Position numbers and translations under genes: made by a program
The notes under the pieces: generated by a model
The model's database searches: none
The model's input: the letters and a program-made list of their open reading frames with translations, nothing else
What the model was told of the DNA's origin: nothing
DNA from: Anastrepha obliqua
Lineage: Eukaryota; Arthropoda; Insecta; Diptera; Tephritidae
Reading direction: 5' to 3'
Length of the DNA: 64,000 bases
Assembly (NCBI RefSeq): GCF_027943255.1
Contig: NC_072895.1
Span: 77,254,001 to 77,318,000 of the forward strand
Part shown: positions 44,801 to 48,014 of the stretch, in pieces
How positions within the stretch are numbered: position 1 is the first letter of the stretch
How the letters are laid out: the number at the start of each line of letters is the position of its first letter

Positions 44801-46759
44801 TTGGCCACCAAAAGCGTCGATCTCACGCTTTTGTACTTTTATTTGTGGAGGTATGTAAAGTCGAAATGGTTTGTAGATAAACTCGCTTCGATTGAGAGAT
44901 TGTAAGCCAACATTACTAAAGTTTCCACGAGATACCACGAGTGTTTACAGATGGCCGAATTACGGCGCAGTTGCCGCCAGTATATAAAAGTAGATGGTTC
45001 ATGAATGGTTCTACACAAAAATAATAAAGATTGCCCAACCAGTTCGAATTTTAATTTTTTTTTATTTCAAATTGATCACCCTCAAATCGATTATCTATAA
45101 ATTGATCACCCTTTACCATACTATAAGGATTCTTCTTATTTAATTTCTAGAATTTGTATATTTGTTTAAAACTTAATTTCAATACAAAATTATGTCTTAA
45201 AATAATTGCACCGAAACGGTTTCGTTTTGGAGTGTTCAGCCACACATTTAAGATTTTTCAACATTTTATTTGATACATAATATATAAGGTTGTCAAAAAA
45301 GTCTTGCGGTATTTTTATTGAATTTTCAATTGTTCATAAAATTGGTTATAATAATGCGATTTAAGTCAAATATGCGCCGTTTTGTTCGATGACGAGTTCC
45401 CAACGAGATGCCAACTTCATAATGCCCCTCTTATAGAAGCTCGCTTCCCTATTGTCAAAAAACTCGGAGAGCCAATTTTTACAGGACTCTCTTGAGGACA
45501 ACTTCCGACTACCAAGCTCGTTCGCCATGGACAGAAATAGGTGATAATCACTTGGTGCGAGATCCGGACTATACGGTGGATGCAAAAGAACCTCCCATCC
45601 GAGCTCCCGGAGCTTCTGGCGCGTCACCAAAGATGTGTGTGGCCTGGCGTTGTCCTGATGGAAGACAATTCGGCCTCTGTTGATCAAAGATGGCCTCTTC
45701 TGCATGAGTGCTGCACTCAAGCGGTCCAGTTGTTGGCAATACAGGTCCGAATTGAGCGTTTGGCCATAGGGGAGCAGCTCATAGTGGATGATTCCCTGCC
45801 AATCCCACCAAACACACAGAAGAACCTTCCTGGCCGTCAATCCAGGCGTGGCCACCGTCTGGGCAGCTTCACTGCTTTTCGACCACGACCGTTTGCGCTT
45901 CCCGTTGTCGTAAGTGACCCAGTTTTCATCGCCAGTCACCATCCGCTTCAAAAACGGGTCGATTTTGTTGCGATTCAGATTTGCATCCATACGGGCAAAA
46001 ATGTTTTCTTGCGTCAAGTCGTGTGGCACCTATACATCGAGCTTCTTTTTGAATCCAAGCTTCTTCAAATGGTTTATAACGGTTTGATGACTCATGCCCA
46101 GCTCTTGGCCGATGCTACGGCTGCTACTATGCCGGTCTCTTTCGATCAATTCAGCGATTTTATCACAATTTTCGACGACAGGTCTTCCGGACCGTAGCGC
46201 ATCTTCGATCACCTCTGCACCAGAACGAAAACGTTGAAACCATCGTTGTGCGGTGGAAATGGAAACTGTATCGGGTCCATAAACTGCACAAATTTTATTG
46301 GCAGCATGAGATGCATTTTGCCTTTATCGTAGTAGTACTGTAAAATATGCCGTATTTTCTCTTTATTTTGCTCCATGTTTGCGACGCTATAACTCACGAA
46401 CGACTAAAAGCAAACAACAATTAATCAAACACGTGTTAGCACGTGAAAAGAGCTTTCCAAAAAGCTCTAGCGTGAACCGATGCGACGTCTACAACTAGAA
46501 CTACGCGCTTGCAAAGACAAGCTTACGGAAATACCGCAAGACTTTTTTGATGAAGATGAAACTTTTATGTTATATTTGTTTTTATTAACCATATTTTATT
46601 TATATCCTTTCTAGGAAAAACACCAGCGGCAGCTCAACTCCTTCTGGTATACGAACTCCTCGAAAAGGATCGGCAGACCCAACTATAAGCTCAACTATGA
46701 GATCGCAAACGCAACGAGGAACAACACCCGTGAATAAACGTGAACCATTTCGCCTTTGA
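1..46759 (+). CDS. shot: Short stop (spectraplakin), 3' part of gene, 15 coding exons plus one alternative exon
   Basis: Giant cytoskeletal linker joining actin to microtubules; only the 3' part lies here and the frame is open at base 2, so it continues upstream. Join: 2-5847, 7080-7305, 7364-9323, 11707-11884, 15453-15497, 18245-18316, 22643-22823, 22885-23002, 23061-23290, 23371-23488, then 30404-30561 or 32783-32961, then 33066-33339, 36572-36734, 38616-38672, 46615-46759. All introns are GT-AG and phases match at every junction, giving 3256 codons plus stop (3263 with the alternative exon). Order: spectrin-repeat rod, Arg/Ser linker, two EF-hands, GAR domain, GSR-rich tail with SxIP motifs. 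The EF-hand, GAR and C-terminal (KREPFRL) sequences match my memory of Drosophila Shot. Junctions were placed by eye without transcripts. Several introns are kilobases long and filled with mobile elements. Confidence 0.95.
5848..7079 (+). other. shot intron, no recognised content
   Basis: An AT-rich intron between GTAAGA (5848) and TCTACGCAG (7071-7079). I see no coding match, transposon end or structured repeat in it. Confidence 0.7.
7080..7305 (+). CDS. shot: shot exon B: spectrin repeat segment
   Basis: Starts with the G that completes AG|G (Arg), then [13 protein letters not shown], and ends in phase 0 at LDQLKS before GTAAAG. It carries the end of one spectrin repeat and the start of the next ([16 protein letters not shown]). 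The following intron is only 58 bp (7306-7363). An alternative acceptor AG 7 bp further in (7370) would break the frame, so 7364 is chosen. Confidence 0.93.
7364..9323 (+). CDS. shot: shot exon C: last block of spectrin repeats
   Basis: A 1960-bp exon beginning [15 protein letters not shown] and ending in ATLL plus one base before a perfect GTAAGT donor (9324). It encodes about six spectrin repeats with the usual heptads and conserved Trp residues ([44 protein letters not shown]). The phase 1 end joins to AAT (Asn) using the first two bases of the next exon, giving LLNLEKE. Confidence 0.95.
9324..10200 (+). other. shot intron start, no recognised content
   Basis: AT-rich intron sequence with several T runs. 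No transposon ends or coding matches seen before the transposase relic that follows. Confidence 0.6.
10245..10670 (-). pseudogene. DD41D/Tc1-mariner transposase relic
   Basis: Read on the minus strand, an [10 protein letters not shown] motif (first catalytic Asp) near 10665 is followed by [12 protein letters not shown]. The segment ends near 10250 with an [11 protein letters not shown] tail typical of the DD41D (rosa-like) mariner C-terminus. Several frameshifts and stops separate the blocks. The middle, with the second and third catalytic residues, is scrambled or lost. I could not define terminal inverted repeats. Confidence 0.6.
11085..11272 (+). repeat. tRNA-derived SINE fragment (copy 1)
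   Basis: Starts with the same GCCGCCGTAGCCGAATG head as the full SINE at 29001. It has lost the B-box region by deletion and continues through the conserved body (CTCGGCAAGCAATGGCAAAC, GTTCGGAGTCGGCTTAAAAC, CCATTTGTGGAAC). It is truncated at the 3' end. It keeps an intact GGCTTAAAAC, the uninterrupted site that matters for the TTAA element at 42239. Confidence 0.75.
11707..11884 (+). CDS. shot: shot exon D: end of rod, basic linker
   Basis: Encodes [17 protein letters not shown], then the conserved [22 protein letters not shown], followed by an Arg/Ser-rich stretch ending RISKTPK/N. Acceptor AAATAG at 11701-11706, donor GTAAGT at 11885, phase 1 in and 2 out. It closes the spectrin rod and opens the flexible linker to the EF-hands. 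Confidence 0.92.
11885..12880 (+). other. shot intron start, no recognised content
   Basis: AT-rich, with several short chance reading frames. I recognise no domain, SINE or transposon end here. Confidence 0.55.
12890..13170 (-). pseudogene. Non-LTR retrotransposon ORF2 C-terminal fragment
   Basis: On the minus strand it reads [22 protein letters not shown], split by one stop from [16 protein letters not shown]. This is the Cys/His-containing C-terminal end of a non-LTR ORF2. A related copy is at 55530-55760. Only this end of the element is present and it has stop codons. Confidence 0.6.
13400..13750 (-). pseudogene. Reverse transcriptase fragment (R1/LOA-like)
   Basis: The minus frame at 13740-13522 has [19 protein letters not shown] followed by [12 protein letters not shown], the RT block carrying the first catalytic Asp ([10 protein letters not shown]). 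It is adjacent to a Jockey-type fragment of opposite strand, so the two are independent insertions or a rearrangement. It is not intact. Confidence 0.65.
13757..14345 (+). pseudogene. Jockey-clade non-LTR reverse transcriptase fragment
   Basis: The plus frame encodes [69 protein letters not shown] and [11 protein letters not shown], the N-terminal RT blocks of Jockey/BS-type elements. A frameshift separates the PGKPA block from the PLYTKHL block, and the copy stops before the YADD motif. The first catalytic Asp block reads LDLKKTFD instead of the usual LDLSKAFD. Confidence 0.8.
14640..15045 (+). pseudogene. mariner 5' fragment
   Basis: Contains ATTTTCTCGGTAGATGGCTG followed by transposase N-terminal coding [31 protein letters not shown] and, after a frameshift, [16 protein letters not shown] sequence. 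A second copy of the same stretch lies at 41225-41490. The DDE domain is missing from both. Confidence 0.65.
15453..15497 (+). CDS. shot: shot exon E: 45-nt in-frame linker exon
   Basis: Acceptor CTGAACAG ends at 15452 and donor GTAAGT starts at 15498. It encodes [15 protein letters not shown] in the phase set by its neighbours (2 in, 2 out). Its length is a multiple of three, so skipping would keep the frame and it could be an alternative cassette. Support is splice sites plus phase only, hence the lower confidence. Confidence 0.65.
15614..16220 (-). mobile_element. Internally deleted DD41D (rosa-like) mariner
   Basis: Ends are inverted repeats of about 25 bp: TAGGGTCCGCCATATAAC on the left, and reading inward from the right CAGGGCCCGCCATCTATC. 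Both are flanked by TA. On the minus strand the transposase helix-turn-helix start [20 protein letters not shown] is joined directly to the C-terminal part, which ends [18 protein letters not shown]. The first two catalytic Asp regions are deleted. Stops interrupt the remainder. It needs a transposase from elsewhere. Confidence 0.8.
16490..17030 (-). mobile_element. Second internally deleted DD41D-type mariner
   Basis: The minus strand has the N-terminus [30 protein letters not shown] (near 16911), fused by a large deletion to the C-terminus [16 protein letters not shown] ... [17 protein letters not shown] (stop at 16591). The right end has the terminal sequence AGGGTTATTCAATAGG (minus strand) next to TA. 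The left end is not clear, so 16490 is approximate. Confidence 0.7.
17040..17420 (+). pseudogene. Jockey-like ORF2 3' end
   Basis: The plus frame near 17215-17350 reads [26 protein letters not shown], a conserved segment just before the Cys-rich C-terminus of Jockey/BS-type ORF2, with stops after it. It ends near a short TAAAG tandem (17440-17460). Confidence 0.6.
17421..18244 (+). other. shot intron segment with degraded repeat
   Basis: Begins with a (TAAAG)n tract (17440-17460) and a GTAT-rich microsatellite (17520-17545). A stretch with possible retrotransposon C-terminal residues (17550-17760) is too degraded to assign. The remainder is AT-rich up to the acceptor TTTTAG at 18239-18244. 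Confidence 0.4.
18245..18316 (+). CDS. shot: shot exon F: 72-nt linker exon
   Basis: Encodes [25 protein letters not shown] between TTTTAG and GTAAGT. The [11 protein letters not shown] segment matches my memory of fly Shot just before the EF-hand region. Phase 2 in and out and a length divisible by three make it skippable in frame. Confidence 0.85.
18361..18745 (-). pseudogene. Jockey-like ORF2 C-terminus with 3' end
   Basis: The minus strand encodes [20 protein letters not shown], then a segment with [10 protein letters not shown], the Cys-Cys-His-Cys zinc-binding C-terminus of Jockey/BS-type ORF2. A TGTTACAACAATTG end close to 18361 fits the CAA-rich 3' tail of such elements. It is 5'-truncated, as is normal for target-primed insertion. 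Confidence 0.75.
18746..19885 (+). other. shot intron segment, no recognised content
   Basis: AT-rich sequence with only short chance frames. No transposon ends recognised. Confidence 0.5.
19886..21310 (-). pseudogene. Non-LTR retrotransposon ORF2 fragments (R1/I-like)
   Basis: Minus-strand blocks in correct order: endonuclease end with [23 protein letters not shown] (near 21180), an Arg/Lys linker ([20 protein letters not shown], near 20800), RT blocks [18 protein letters not shown] (near 20420), then [20 protein letters not shown] and [16 protein letters not shown] (20150-19950). The catalytic YADD motif reads YTDD here. Frameshifts separate the blocks, so it is dead. Confidence 0.75.
21470..22060 (+). 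pseudogene. RTE-like non-LTR fragment (endonuclease-RT linker)
   Basis: The plus strand encodes [55 protein letters not shown] and, after frameshifts, [12 protein letters not shown] and [13 protein letters not shown]. This is the basic linker between endonuclease and RT in RTE-type elements. Neither catalytic domain is included. Confidence 0.6.
22061..22642 (+). other. shot intron end, no recognised content
   Basis: AT-rich sequence up to the acceptor ATTACAG (22636-22642). Nothing recognised. Confidence 0.5.
22643..22823 (+). CDS. shot: shot exon G: region before EF-hand 1
   Basis: Encodes [20 protein letters not shown], then [18 protein letters not shown] and [10 protein letters not shown], strongly conserved with fly Shot and vertebrate ACF7 (from memory). 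The donor is GTATGC at 22824 and the exon ends in phase 0. Reading through into the intron gives a short false extension (VCFKFVC). Confidence 0.95.
22885..23002 (+). CDS. shot: shot exon H: EF-hand 1
   Basis: Starts [18 protein letters not shown] and contains the calcium loop [12 protein letters not shown], a canonical EF-hand with acidic residues at positions 1, 3 and 12. It ends in phase 1 before GTATAT. The intron before it (22824-22884) is 61 bp and the one after is 58 bp. Confidence 0.95.
23061..23290 (+). CDS. shot: shot exon I: EF-hand 2 and start of GAR domain
   Basis: [16 protein letters not shown] leads into a second calcium loop, [30 protein letters not shown] and [12 protein letters not shown] then start the Gas2-related domain that binds microtubules, including its conserved Cys pair (CTC). 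The donor GTAAGT is at 23291, phase 0. Confidence 0.96.
23371..23488 (+). CDS. shot: shot exon J: GAR domain core
   Basis: Encodes [20 protein letters not shown], then [19 protein letters not shown], the core of the Gas2-related module. It ends in phase 1 (G of an Ala codon) before GTGAGT. The codon can be completed by either of two downstream exons that both begin with CT. Confidence 0.96.
23489..24345 (+). other. Start of a 6.9 kb shot intron, no recognised content
   Basis: AT-rich to 24050, then a more GC-balanced stretch (24060-24330) that could be old retrotransposon DNA, but I cannot match it to a family. Confidence 0.4.
24352..24600 (+). repeat. Hairpin-bearing dispersed repeat, two adjacent units
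   Basis: Two units start with a TTGTTGTTGT-AGCAG head (24358 and 24455). The second has a near-perfect palindrome at 24486-24507 built on TTCCCC/GGGGAA, followed by CCTGGCCGGATATAAATACG and GTTCCGGTTACGTAGAACCG ending in ACTGTCGTGG. The last part recurs at 44625-44680. It has no coding capacity. The family is not known to me. Confidence 0.6.
24601..26015 (+). other. shot intron segment with a short mariner end
   Basis: Mostly unrecognised AT-rich DNA. At 25655-25715 there is ATACGAGATGTGTTCAAAAA followed by ATAAGGTGAAGG, which resembles the terminus of an irritans-type mariner, with no transposase after it. Confidence 0.4.
26020..26730 (-). pseudogene. Non-LTR ORF2 RNase H and C-terminal fragment
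   Basis: The minus strand encodes RNase H blocks: [18 protein letters not shown], a FQTEIFAI helix, [15 protein letters not shown] and [20 protein letters not shown] (26450-26330). A degraded Cys-rich tail ends near 26040. Stops and frameshifts are present. Upstream RT is absent. Confidence 0.75.
26731..27551 (+). other. shot intron segment, no recognised content
   Basis: Very AT-rich and unrecognised; ends in TTGA (27548-27551), the diverged target duplication of the next element. Confidence 0.5.
27552..28272 (-). mobile_element. TTAA/G-run MITE, copy A (721 bp)
   Basis: Terminal inverted repeats of about 18 bp: GGGGGGAAACCGGTTTA on the left, GGGGGGAAACCAGTTTA inward from the right. It is flanked by TTGA and TTAA. 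Inside are a second inverted repeat (27831-27846 with 27966-27981, 15 of 16 paired) and the family motif CGTTTCGAGAAAAACGC at 28074-28090, 92 bp past the right arm. A further pair, CTGGTGGGCATTC/GAGTGCCCACCAG (27755, 28051), extends the foldback. It has no coding capacity. Strand is assigned from the motif. Confidence 0.85.
28273..29000 (+). other. shot intron segment, no recognised content
   Basis: AT-rich and unrecognised, between MITE copy A and the SINE. Confidence 0.5.
29001..29325 (+). repeat. tRNA-derived SINE, most complete copy (copy 2)
   Basis: The head is tRNA-like, with an A box TAGCCGAATGG at 29010-29020 (fits TRGYNNANNNG) and a B box GGTTCGAATCT at 29063-29073. The body is not tRNA-like (CCTCGGCAGGCAATGGCAAA, CTGCCGTTCGGAGTCGGCTT, AGGAGGAGCTCGGCCAAACA) and the 3' tail is AT-rich (29305-29330). 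The head would be transcribed by RNA polymerase III, and movement would rely on a partner retrotransposon. Pieces of the same body occur four more times here. Confidence 0.85.
29326..30403 (+). other. End of 6.9 kb shot intron with SINE scrap
   Basis: A 13-bp tandem (ATATGATATTGAC) follows the SINE tail. At 29640-29686, CTCCTCCTATAATTTGTGGT and GCGGCTTGATGTTGCTCCAC form a minus-strand scrap of the SINE body (copy 5). The rest is AT-rich, ending with the acceptor CCTTGAGCAG (30394-30403). Confidence 0.55.
30404..30561 (+). CDS. shot: shot exon K1: GAR tail, version shared with vertebrate ACF7
   Basis: Continues the phase 1 Ala codon (G|CT) as [18 protein letters not shown], then [14 protein letters not shown] and GQGPIIK, ending in phase 0 before GTAAAT. 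The GRTNIELRE segment is what I recall directly after the GAR domain in both fly Shot and vertebrate ACF7. It cannot be spliced in frame to the exon at 32783, which needs phase 1. Confidence 0.94.
30562..30920 (+). other. shot intron, no recognised content
   Basis: AT-rich intron between exon K1 and the Tc1-like element. Confidence 0.5.
30923..31733 (-). mobile_element. Tc1-like element, internally deleted (811 bp)
   Basis: Terminal inverted repeats of about 28 bp (CAGGGTCCGGCACTCGAAGT and CAGGATCTGGCACTCGAAGT reading inward), each flanked by TA. On the minus strand a C-terminal transposase remnant has [20 protein letters not shown] and [22 protein letters not shown] sequence (31240-31010), with frameshifts. 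The N-terminal and catalytic parts are largely absent. A related right end occurs at 42135-42157. Confidence 0.8.
31734..32782 (+). other. shot intron, no recognised content
   Basis: AT-rich, with short chance frames only, ending at the acceptor AATCTTTAG (32774-32782). Confidence 0.5.
32783..32961 (+). CDS. shot: shot exon K2: alternative GAR tail
   Basis: Begins with CT, completing the same Ala codon as exon K1, and encodes [38 protein letters not shown], then [18 protein letters not shown] and TTHW. It ends in phase 0 before a perfect GTAAGT, so it joins to VRERSVRS in the next exon. If it followed exon K1 it would hit a stop after four codons (CTG ATG AGC ATT TAG). It is therefore predicted to be mutually exclusive with K1. 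The clean frame, both splice sites and matching phases at both ends argue strongly that it is real. Confidence 0.82.
33066..33339 (+). CDS. shot: shot exon L: Gly-Ser-Arg-rich tail
   Basis: Encodes [38 protein letters not shown] and the GSR repeats [20 protein letters not shown] followed by [13 protein letters not shown]. Basic, Ser-rich GSR repeats are the spectraplakin C-terminal microtubule-binding tail. Ends in phase 1 before GTGTGT. Confidence 0.95.
33479..34050 (+). mobile_element. TTAA/G-run MITE, copy B (572 bp)
   Basis: Flanked by TTAA on both sides (33475-33478, 34051-34054). It has the longest terminal repeat of the family, about 45 bp nearly identical, starting GGGGGAAGTCTACTGTGACA. 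A second inverted repeat lies inside (33759-33780 with 33899-33920, 20 of 22 paired), and there is a third pair around CGGTGTACA. The shared AAACGCG motif is not evident, so this is the most diverged member. It has no coding capacity. The orientation is arbitrary. Confidence 0.88.
34051..34975 (+). other. shot intron segment with a 29-bp tandem duplication
   Basis: AT-rich. The 29-bp unit at 34666-34694 (AAGTTTTGAATTACCTTAAA...) is repeated exactly at 34701-34729. Nothing else recognised. Confidence 0.55.
34980..35850 (-). pseudogene. Tc1-like (Bari/S-type) transposase relic
   Basis: The minus strand encodes [25 protein letters not shown] (35750), the helix-turn-helix region. After frameshifts come [12 protein letters not shown] and a [17 protein letters not shown] block (35390), matching the position of the conserved Tc1 W-G-x-x-x-x-x-G-V-G motif. 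Catalytic residues are not clear and terminal repeats were not found. Confidence 0.6.
35851..36571 (+). other. End of shot intron, no recognised content
   Basis: AT-rich up to the acceptor ATCCTTAG (36564-36571). Confidence 0.5.
36572..36734 (+). CDS. shot: shot exon M: tail with first SxIP motif
   Basis: Encodes [34 protein letters not shown] and [18 protein letters not shown] with flanking Arg/Lys is a canonical SxIP motif that binds EB1 at microtubule plus ends. Ends in phase 2 before GTATGT. Confidence 0.94.
36735..37890 (+). other. shot intron, unrecognised
   Basis: Contains a 99-codon open frame (36895-37194) that I do not recognise and that lacks supporting features. Otherwise AT-rich. 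Confidence 0.4.
37895..38034 (-). repeat. tRNA-derived SINE fragment, 3' half (copy 3)
   Basis: Minus-strand copy of the SINE body and AT-rich tail (ATTGGCGCGTACACCCTTTT, CCGAGCTCCTCCTCCTATTT, AGCCGACTCCGAACGGCA). It is 5'-truncated, as expected for target-primed insertion, and preserves an uninterrupted GGCTTAAAAC site. Confidence 0.75.
38616..38672 (+). CDS. shot: shot exon N: short cassette with second SxIP motif
   Basis: Encodes [23 protein letters not shown] followed by Arg is a second SxIP motif. The acceptor is GCAGCAG, a NAGNAG pair: splicing at 38615 or 38618 changes one Ser and keeps frame. The exon is 57 nt, phase 2 at both ends, so it can also be skipped in frame. Donor GTAACT at 38673. 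Confidence 0.82.
38673..39300 (+). other. Start of 7.9 kb shot intron, no recognised content
   Basis: AT-rich to about 38900, then mixed composition. No family recognised. Confidence 0.45.
39301..40215 (-). mobile_element. Internally deleted LOA/R1-like retrotransposon (second copy)
   Basis: 39340-39642 is the ORF2 C-terminus ([19 protein letters not shown]), clearly related to 48945-49235. 39650-39790 is an RT scrap with [20 protein letters not shown]. 39890-40060 matches the end of ORF1, and 40085-40210 matches the 5' untranslated end of the element at 53575 (CCTGATATCA-GGGCTCCGTT). Most of ORF1 and ORF2 between these blocks is missing. The pieces lie in consistent minus-strand order, so a single deleted copy or two close insertions both fit. 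Confidence 0.65.
40216..41220 (+). other. shot intron segment, no recognised content
   Basis: Includes a GATAATTATGCTC direct repeat (40310-40345). The rest is AT-rich and unrecognised. Confidence 0.4.
41225..41495 (+). pseudogene. mariner 5' fragment (second copy)
   Basis: Same family as 14640-15045: ATTATTTTCTTGGTAGAGGG, a GATATCTCGTAAAGTATCGA hairpin-like stretch, then transposase scraps with [24 protein letters not shown] coding after frameshifts. The DDE domain is absent. Confidence 0.65.
41640..42157 (+). mobile_element. Tc1-like element, N-terminal transposase part and right end
   Basis: The plus frame 41662-41982 encodes [20 protein letters not shown] and [20 protein letters not shown], the paired helix-turn-helix domain of Tc1 transposases. 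It is followed by stop-ridden sequence and a right terminal repeat (TTGGTTACACTTAGTGCC and GGACCCTG) next to TA. That end resembles the element at 30923-31733, so the two may belong to one family. The left end was not found. Confidence 0.65.
42214..43068 (+). repeat. tRNA-derived SINE fragment (copy 4), split by MITE copy C
   Basis: SINE body (TTGCCGTTCGGAGTCGGC) at 42217-42234 is cut by a 735-bp insertion and resumes at 42974 (TTAAAACTATAGGTCCC, AACATCAAGACGCACACTAA, ACTCGGCCAAATACC). Joining the two parts with one TTAA restores the arrangement seen in the SINE copies at 11085 and 37895. Confidence 0.8.
42239..42973 (-). mobile_element. TTAA/G-run MITE, copy C (735 bp), inside a SINE
   Basis: Terminal inverted repeats GGGGTAACACCACTGTA (17 bp, exact) with TTAA on both sides (42235-42238, 42974-42977). 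Internal inverted repeat 42524-42542 with 42654-42672 (16 of 19 paired, core GTAGGGGATTT). The family motif TTTTGAGAAAAACGCGTTTA at 42767-42786 follows the right arm. It has no coding capacity. The SINE host gives the pre-insertion sequence, showing that TTAA was duplicated. Confidence 0.92.
43069..43189 (+). other. shot intron segment
   Basis: Unrecognised AT-rich stretch. Confidence 0.4.
43190..43310 (-). repeat. Dispersed repeat, inverted relative to 55170-55290
   Basis: Reverse complement matches 55170-55290 across CTCAGAAAGCGTG, CAAGGCTAACTCATGTTTTT, GTTTTGGC-TCTCGTTCG and CCAGTCGGTTC. It has no coding capacity. It could be the end of an unrecognised element. Confidence 0.55.
43311..44550 (+). 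other. shot intron segment with A-rich low-complexity tract
   Basis: 43995-44130 is a low-complexity run of A with AAATA and AATAAA units. 43330-43560 may be an old LTR or other repeat but I cannot identify it. Confidence 0.4.
44560..45005 (+). pseudogene. DD41D mariner relic with hairpin-repeat tail
   Basis: 44625-44680 repeats the CTTGGCCGAATATAAATC, GTTCCGGTTACGTAGAACCG unit of 24540. From 44680 the plus strand reads [20 protein letters not shown], then a degraded stretch whose spacing and residues ([15 protein letters not shown]) correspond to the DD41D block W-P-P-R-S-C-D-L-T. It is frameshifted and dead. Confidence 0.55.
45285..46552 (-). mobile_element. mariner element, nearly full length
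   Basis: Terminal inverted repeats of about 22 bp contain TCAAAAAAGTCTTGCGGTAT at both ends (45292 and, inverted, 46533-46550). The minus strand carries a transposase of about 345 codons with motifs [23 protein letters not shown] and [13 protein letters not shown], the D,D34D catalytic triad of classical mariners (mellifera-like, judged from the VPHDLTQEN region). Two lesions only: a one-base loss near 46317 (GGCAAAATGC) and a TGG to TAG stop at 46030. It is probably a relatively recent insertion. Confidence 0.92.
45361..46397 (-). pseudogene. mariner transposase with one frameshift and one stop
   Basis: Starts [20 protein letters not shown] at 46397. The frame breaks near 46317 and resumes one frame over as [16 protein letters not shown] (46212). 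TAG at 46032-46030 replaces the Trp before VPHDL, and 45361-46029 is then open to the end (EQNGAYLT). All three catalytic Asp residues are kept. The protein would be a DNA transposase acting on the 45285-46552 ends. Confidence 0.9.
46615..46759 (+). CDS. shot: shot exon O: last coding exon and stop
   Basis: Acceptor CTTTCTAG at 46607-46614. Encodes [20 protein letters not shown], then [20 protein letters not shown] and RL, followed by TGA (46757-46759). The GSSTPSG and KREPFRL ends match the fly Shot C-terminus as I remember it. Confidence 0.95.
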
Positions 46760-47030
46760 ATTGTTAAAAATAATTGGCGCTGACGGAAAAATTTAAAATA
46801 ATGCCATTTTGTTATTTGATTACGTCATGCCGGTCGGAGCTACAGTAAAAAGCTCCATTCTAAAAGACATCGAAAATTTTGTAATATTTACATAACCAAA
46901 CTAATAATCTTAGAGATAATCCTAACATCATTCTTGAACTTCGTTTACCCCCGAAATATGTTAGCTGAAATATACCAGACACATAACGAAAATCGATTTT
47001 GGCGTTATAGAGCTAAAGAATAAAATTGAT
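46760..47030 (+). terminator. shot: shot 3' untranslated region with likely polyadenylation signal
   Basis: Follows the stop codon. The first clear AATAAA is at 47019-47024, about 260 bp downstream. The true cleavage site was not determined and later sites are possible. Confidence 0.5.
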
Positions 47031-47755
47031 ATCGAAGTTAATTTGCCTATATTTTTTTAGCTTTTGATATTATTATAAAAAAATTGAACGAAATTGCTTA
47101 ATCCAACTGTAAGTCATATAACTAAGTTCCAAATATACTTAAGTGTACAAACAAGTTTTATATTCAACAGTTTATGTAATGGTTATACATACTAATATTT
47201 TAAAAATAATAATGTACTAAGTTTCCATGCGTTCTAATTTGTTTTGATTAAAAAACTAATTTTTATAATTCACTATATTTTGCACTGAGTTAAGTTTATT
47301 CCGACGACTATCATCATCAGCTGCCAACATTTATTTGAATAGAGGCTTACTCGACAGAAAGGTATTGTATAAGTATTATATATTCTAGAGCTTAATAAGT
47401 TGAGTTCGAAACACACGCTGCCGGTTGTTTCTTTTTTGTGCTAATTGGCGTCGATTTTTATTTCCAAAGAAGAGGAGGAGGTCTCATCCTCTGCCATCAC
47501 TAGAGAGTTTGTATTAGCACAATATGACCTACTTAGTTGGGCAGCTGAGTCTTTATTTCCTGCACAACTATTTAATCACTATGAAGCAAATGTACGTTGT
47601 TCCCTCGATGGCAACGTGCAAATATGTATAAATGTTCTTTGTAATCTTTTTCGATGTTATTGTTCATGCTTCTTCAGGCACTTCCATGTAAAACTAGCGT
47701 TGTGAAATATTAAAAATTTACTGCCAAAATTGTGAATTACCTTTCGAAACGGCTG
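47031..47755 (+). other. Intergenic sequence after shot
   Basis: AT-rich. An 86-codon open frame at 47445-47705 is not recognised and is probably chance. Confidence 0.4.
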
Positions 47756-47759
47756 CACG

Positions 47760-47980
47760 AACTTTTGATAATGCGAATTGGTCAGCGCGCAACTGTGATT
47801 TGACGTCGTTGTGATTATTATTCGTGGGGAGGCATTAAGGATTGCCGCTCTCTACAACGAAATTGTTACAGCCATCGATCAAACGCAGCTCCATACAGTC
47901 GAAAATGTGATGGAAAATTTAGTTCATCGTATCGGCTACTGCAAGGTCGGCAGCGGAAGTTATTTCAATGAATTAAAGAA
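47760..47980 (+). pseudogene. DD41D mariner C-terminal relic
   Basis: The plus strand encodes LRIAALYNEIVTAIDQTQLH, then VENVMENLVHRIGYCKVGSG, the conserved DD41D C-terminal helix block. Only this end is present. Confidence 0.6.
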
Positions 47981-48014
47981 CCCACACTAAAAAAAACATT
48001 CGTTTCTTACTTAA

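Noticed and set aside
45541..46197. 218-codon plus-strand open frame
   Set aside because: It is the antisense shadow of the mariner transposase.
47445..47705. 86-codon open frame downstream of shot
   Set aside because: No recognised family, no plausible promoter context, and lengths of this size are expected by chance here.
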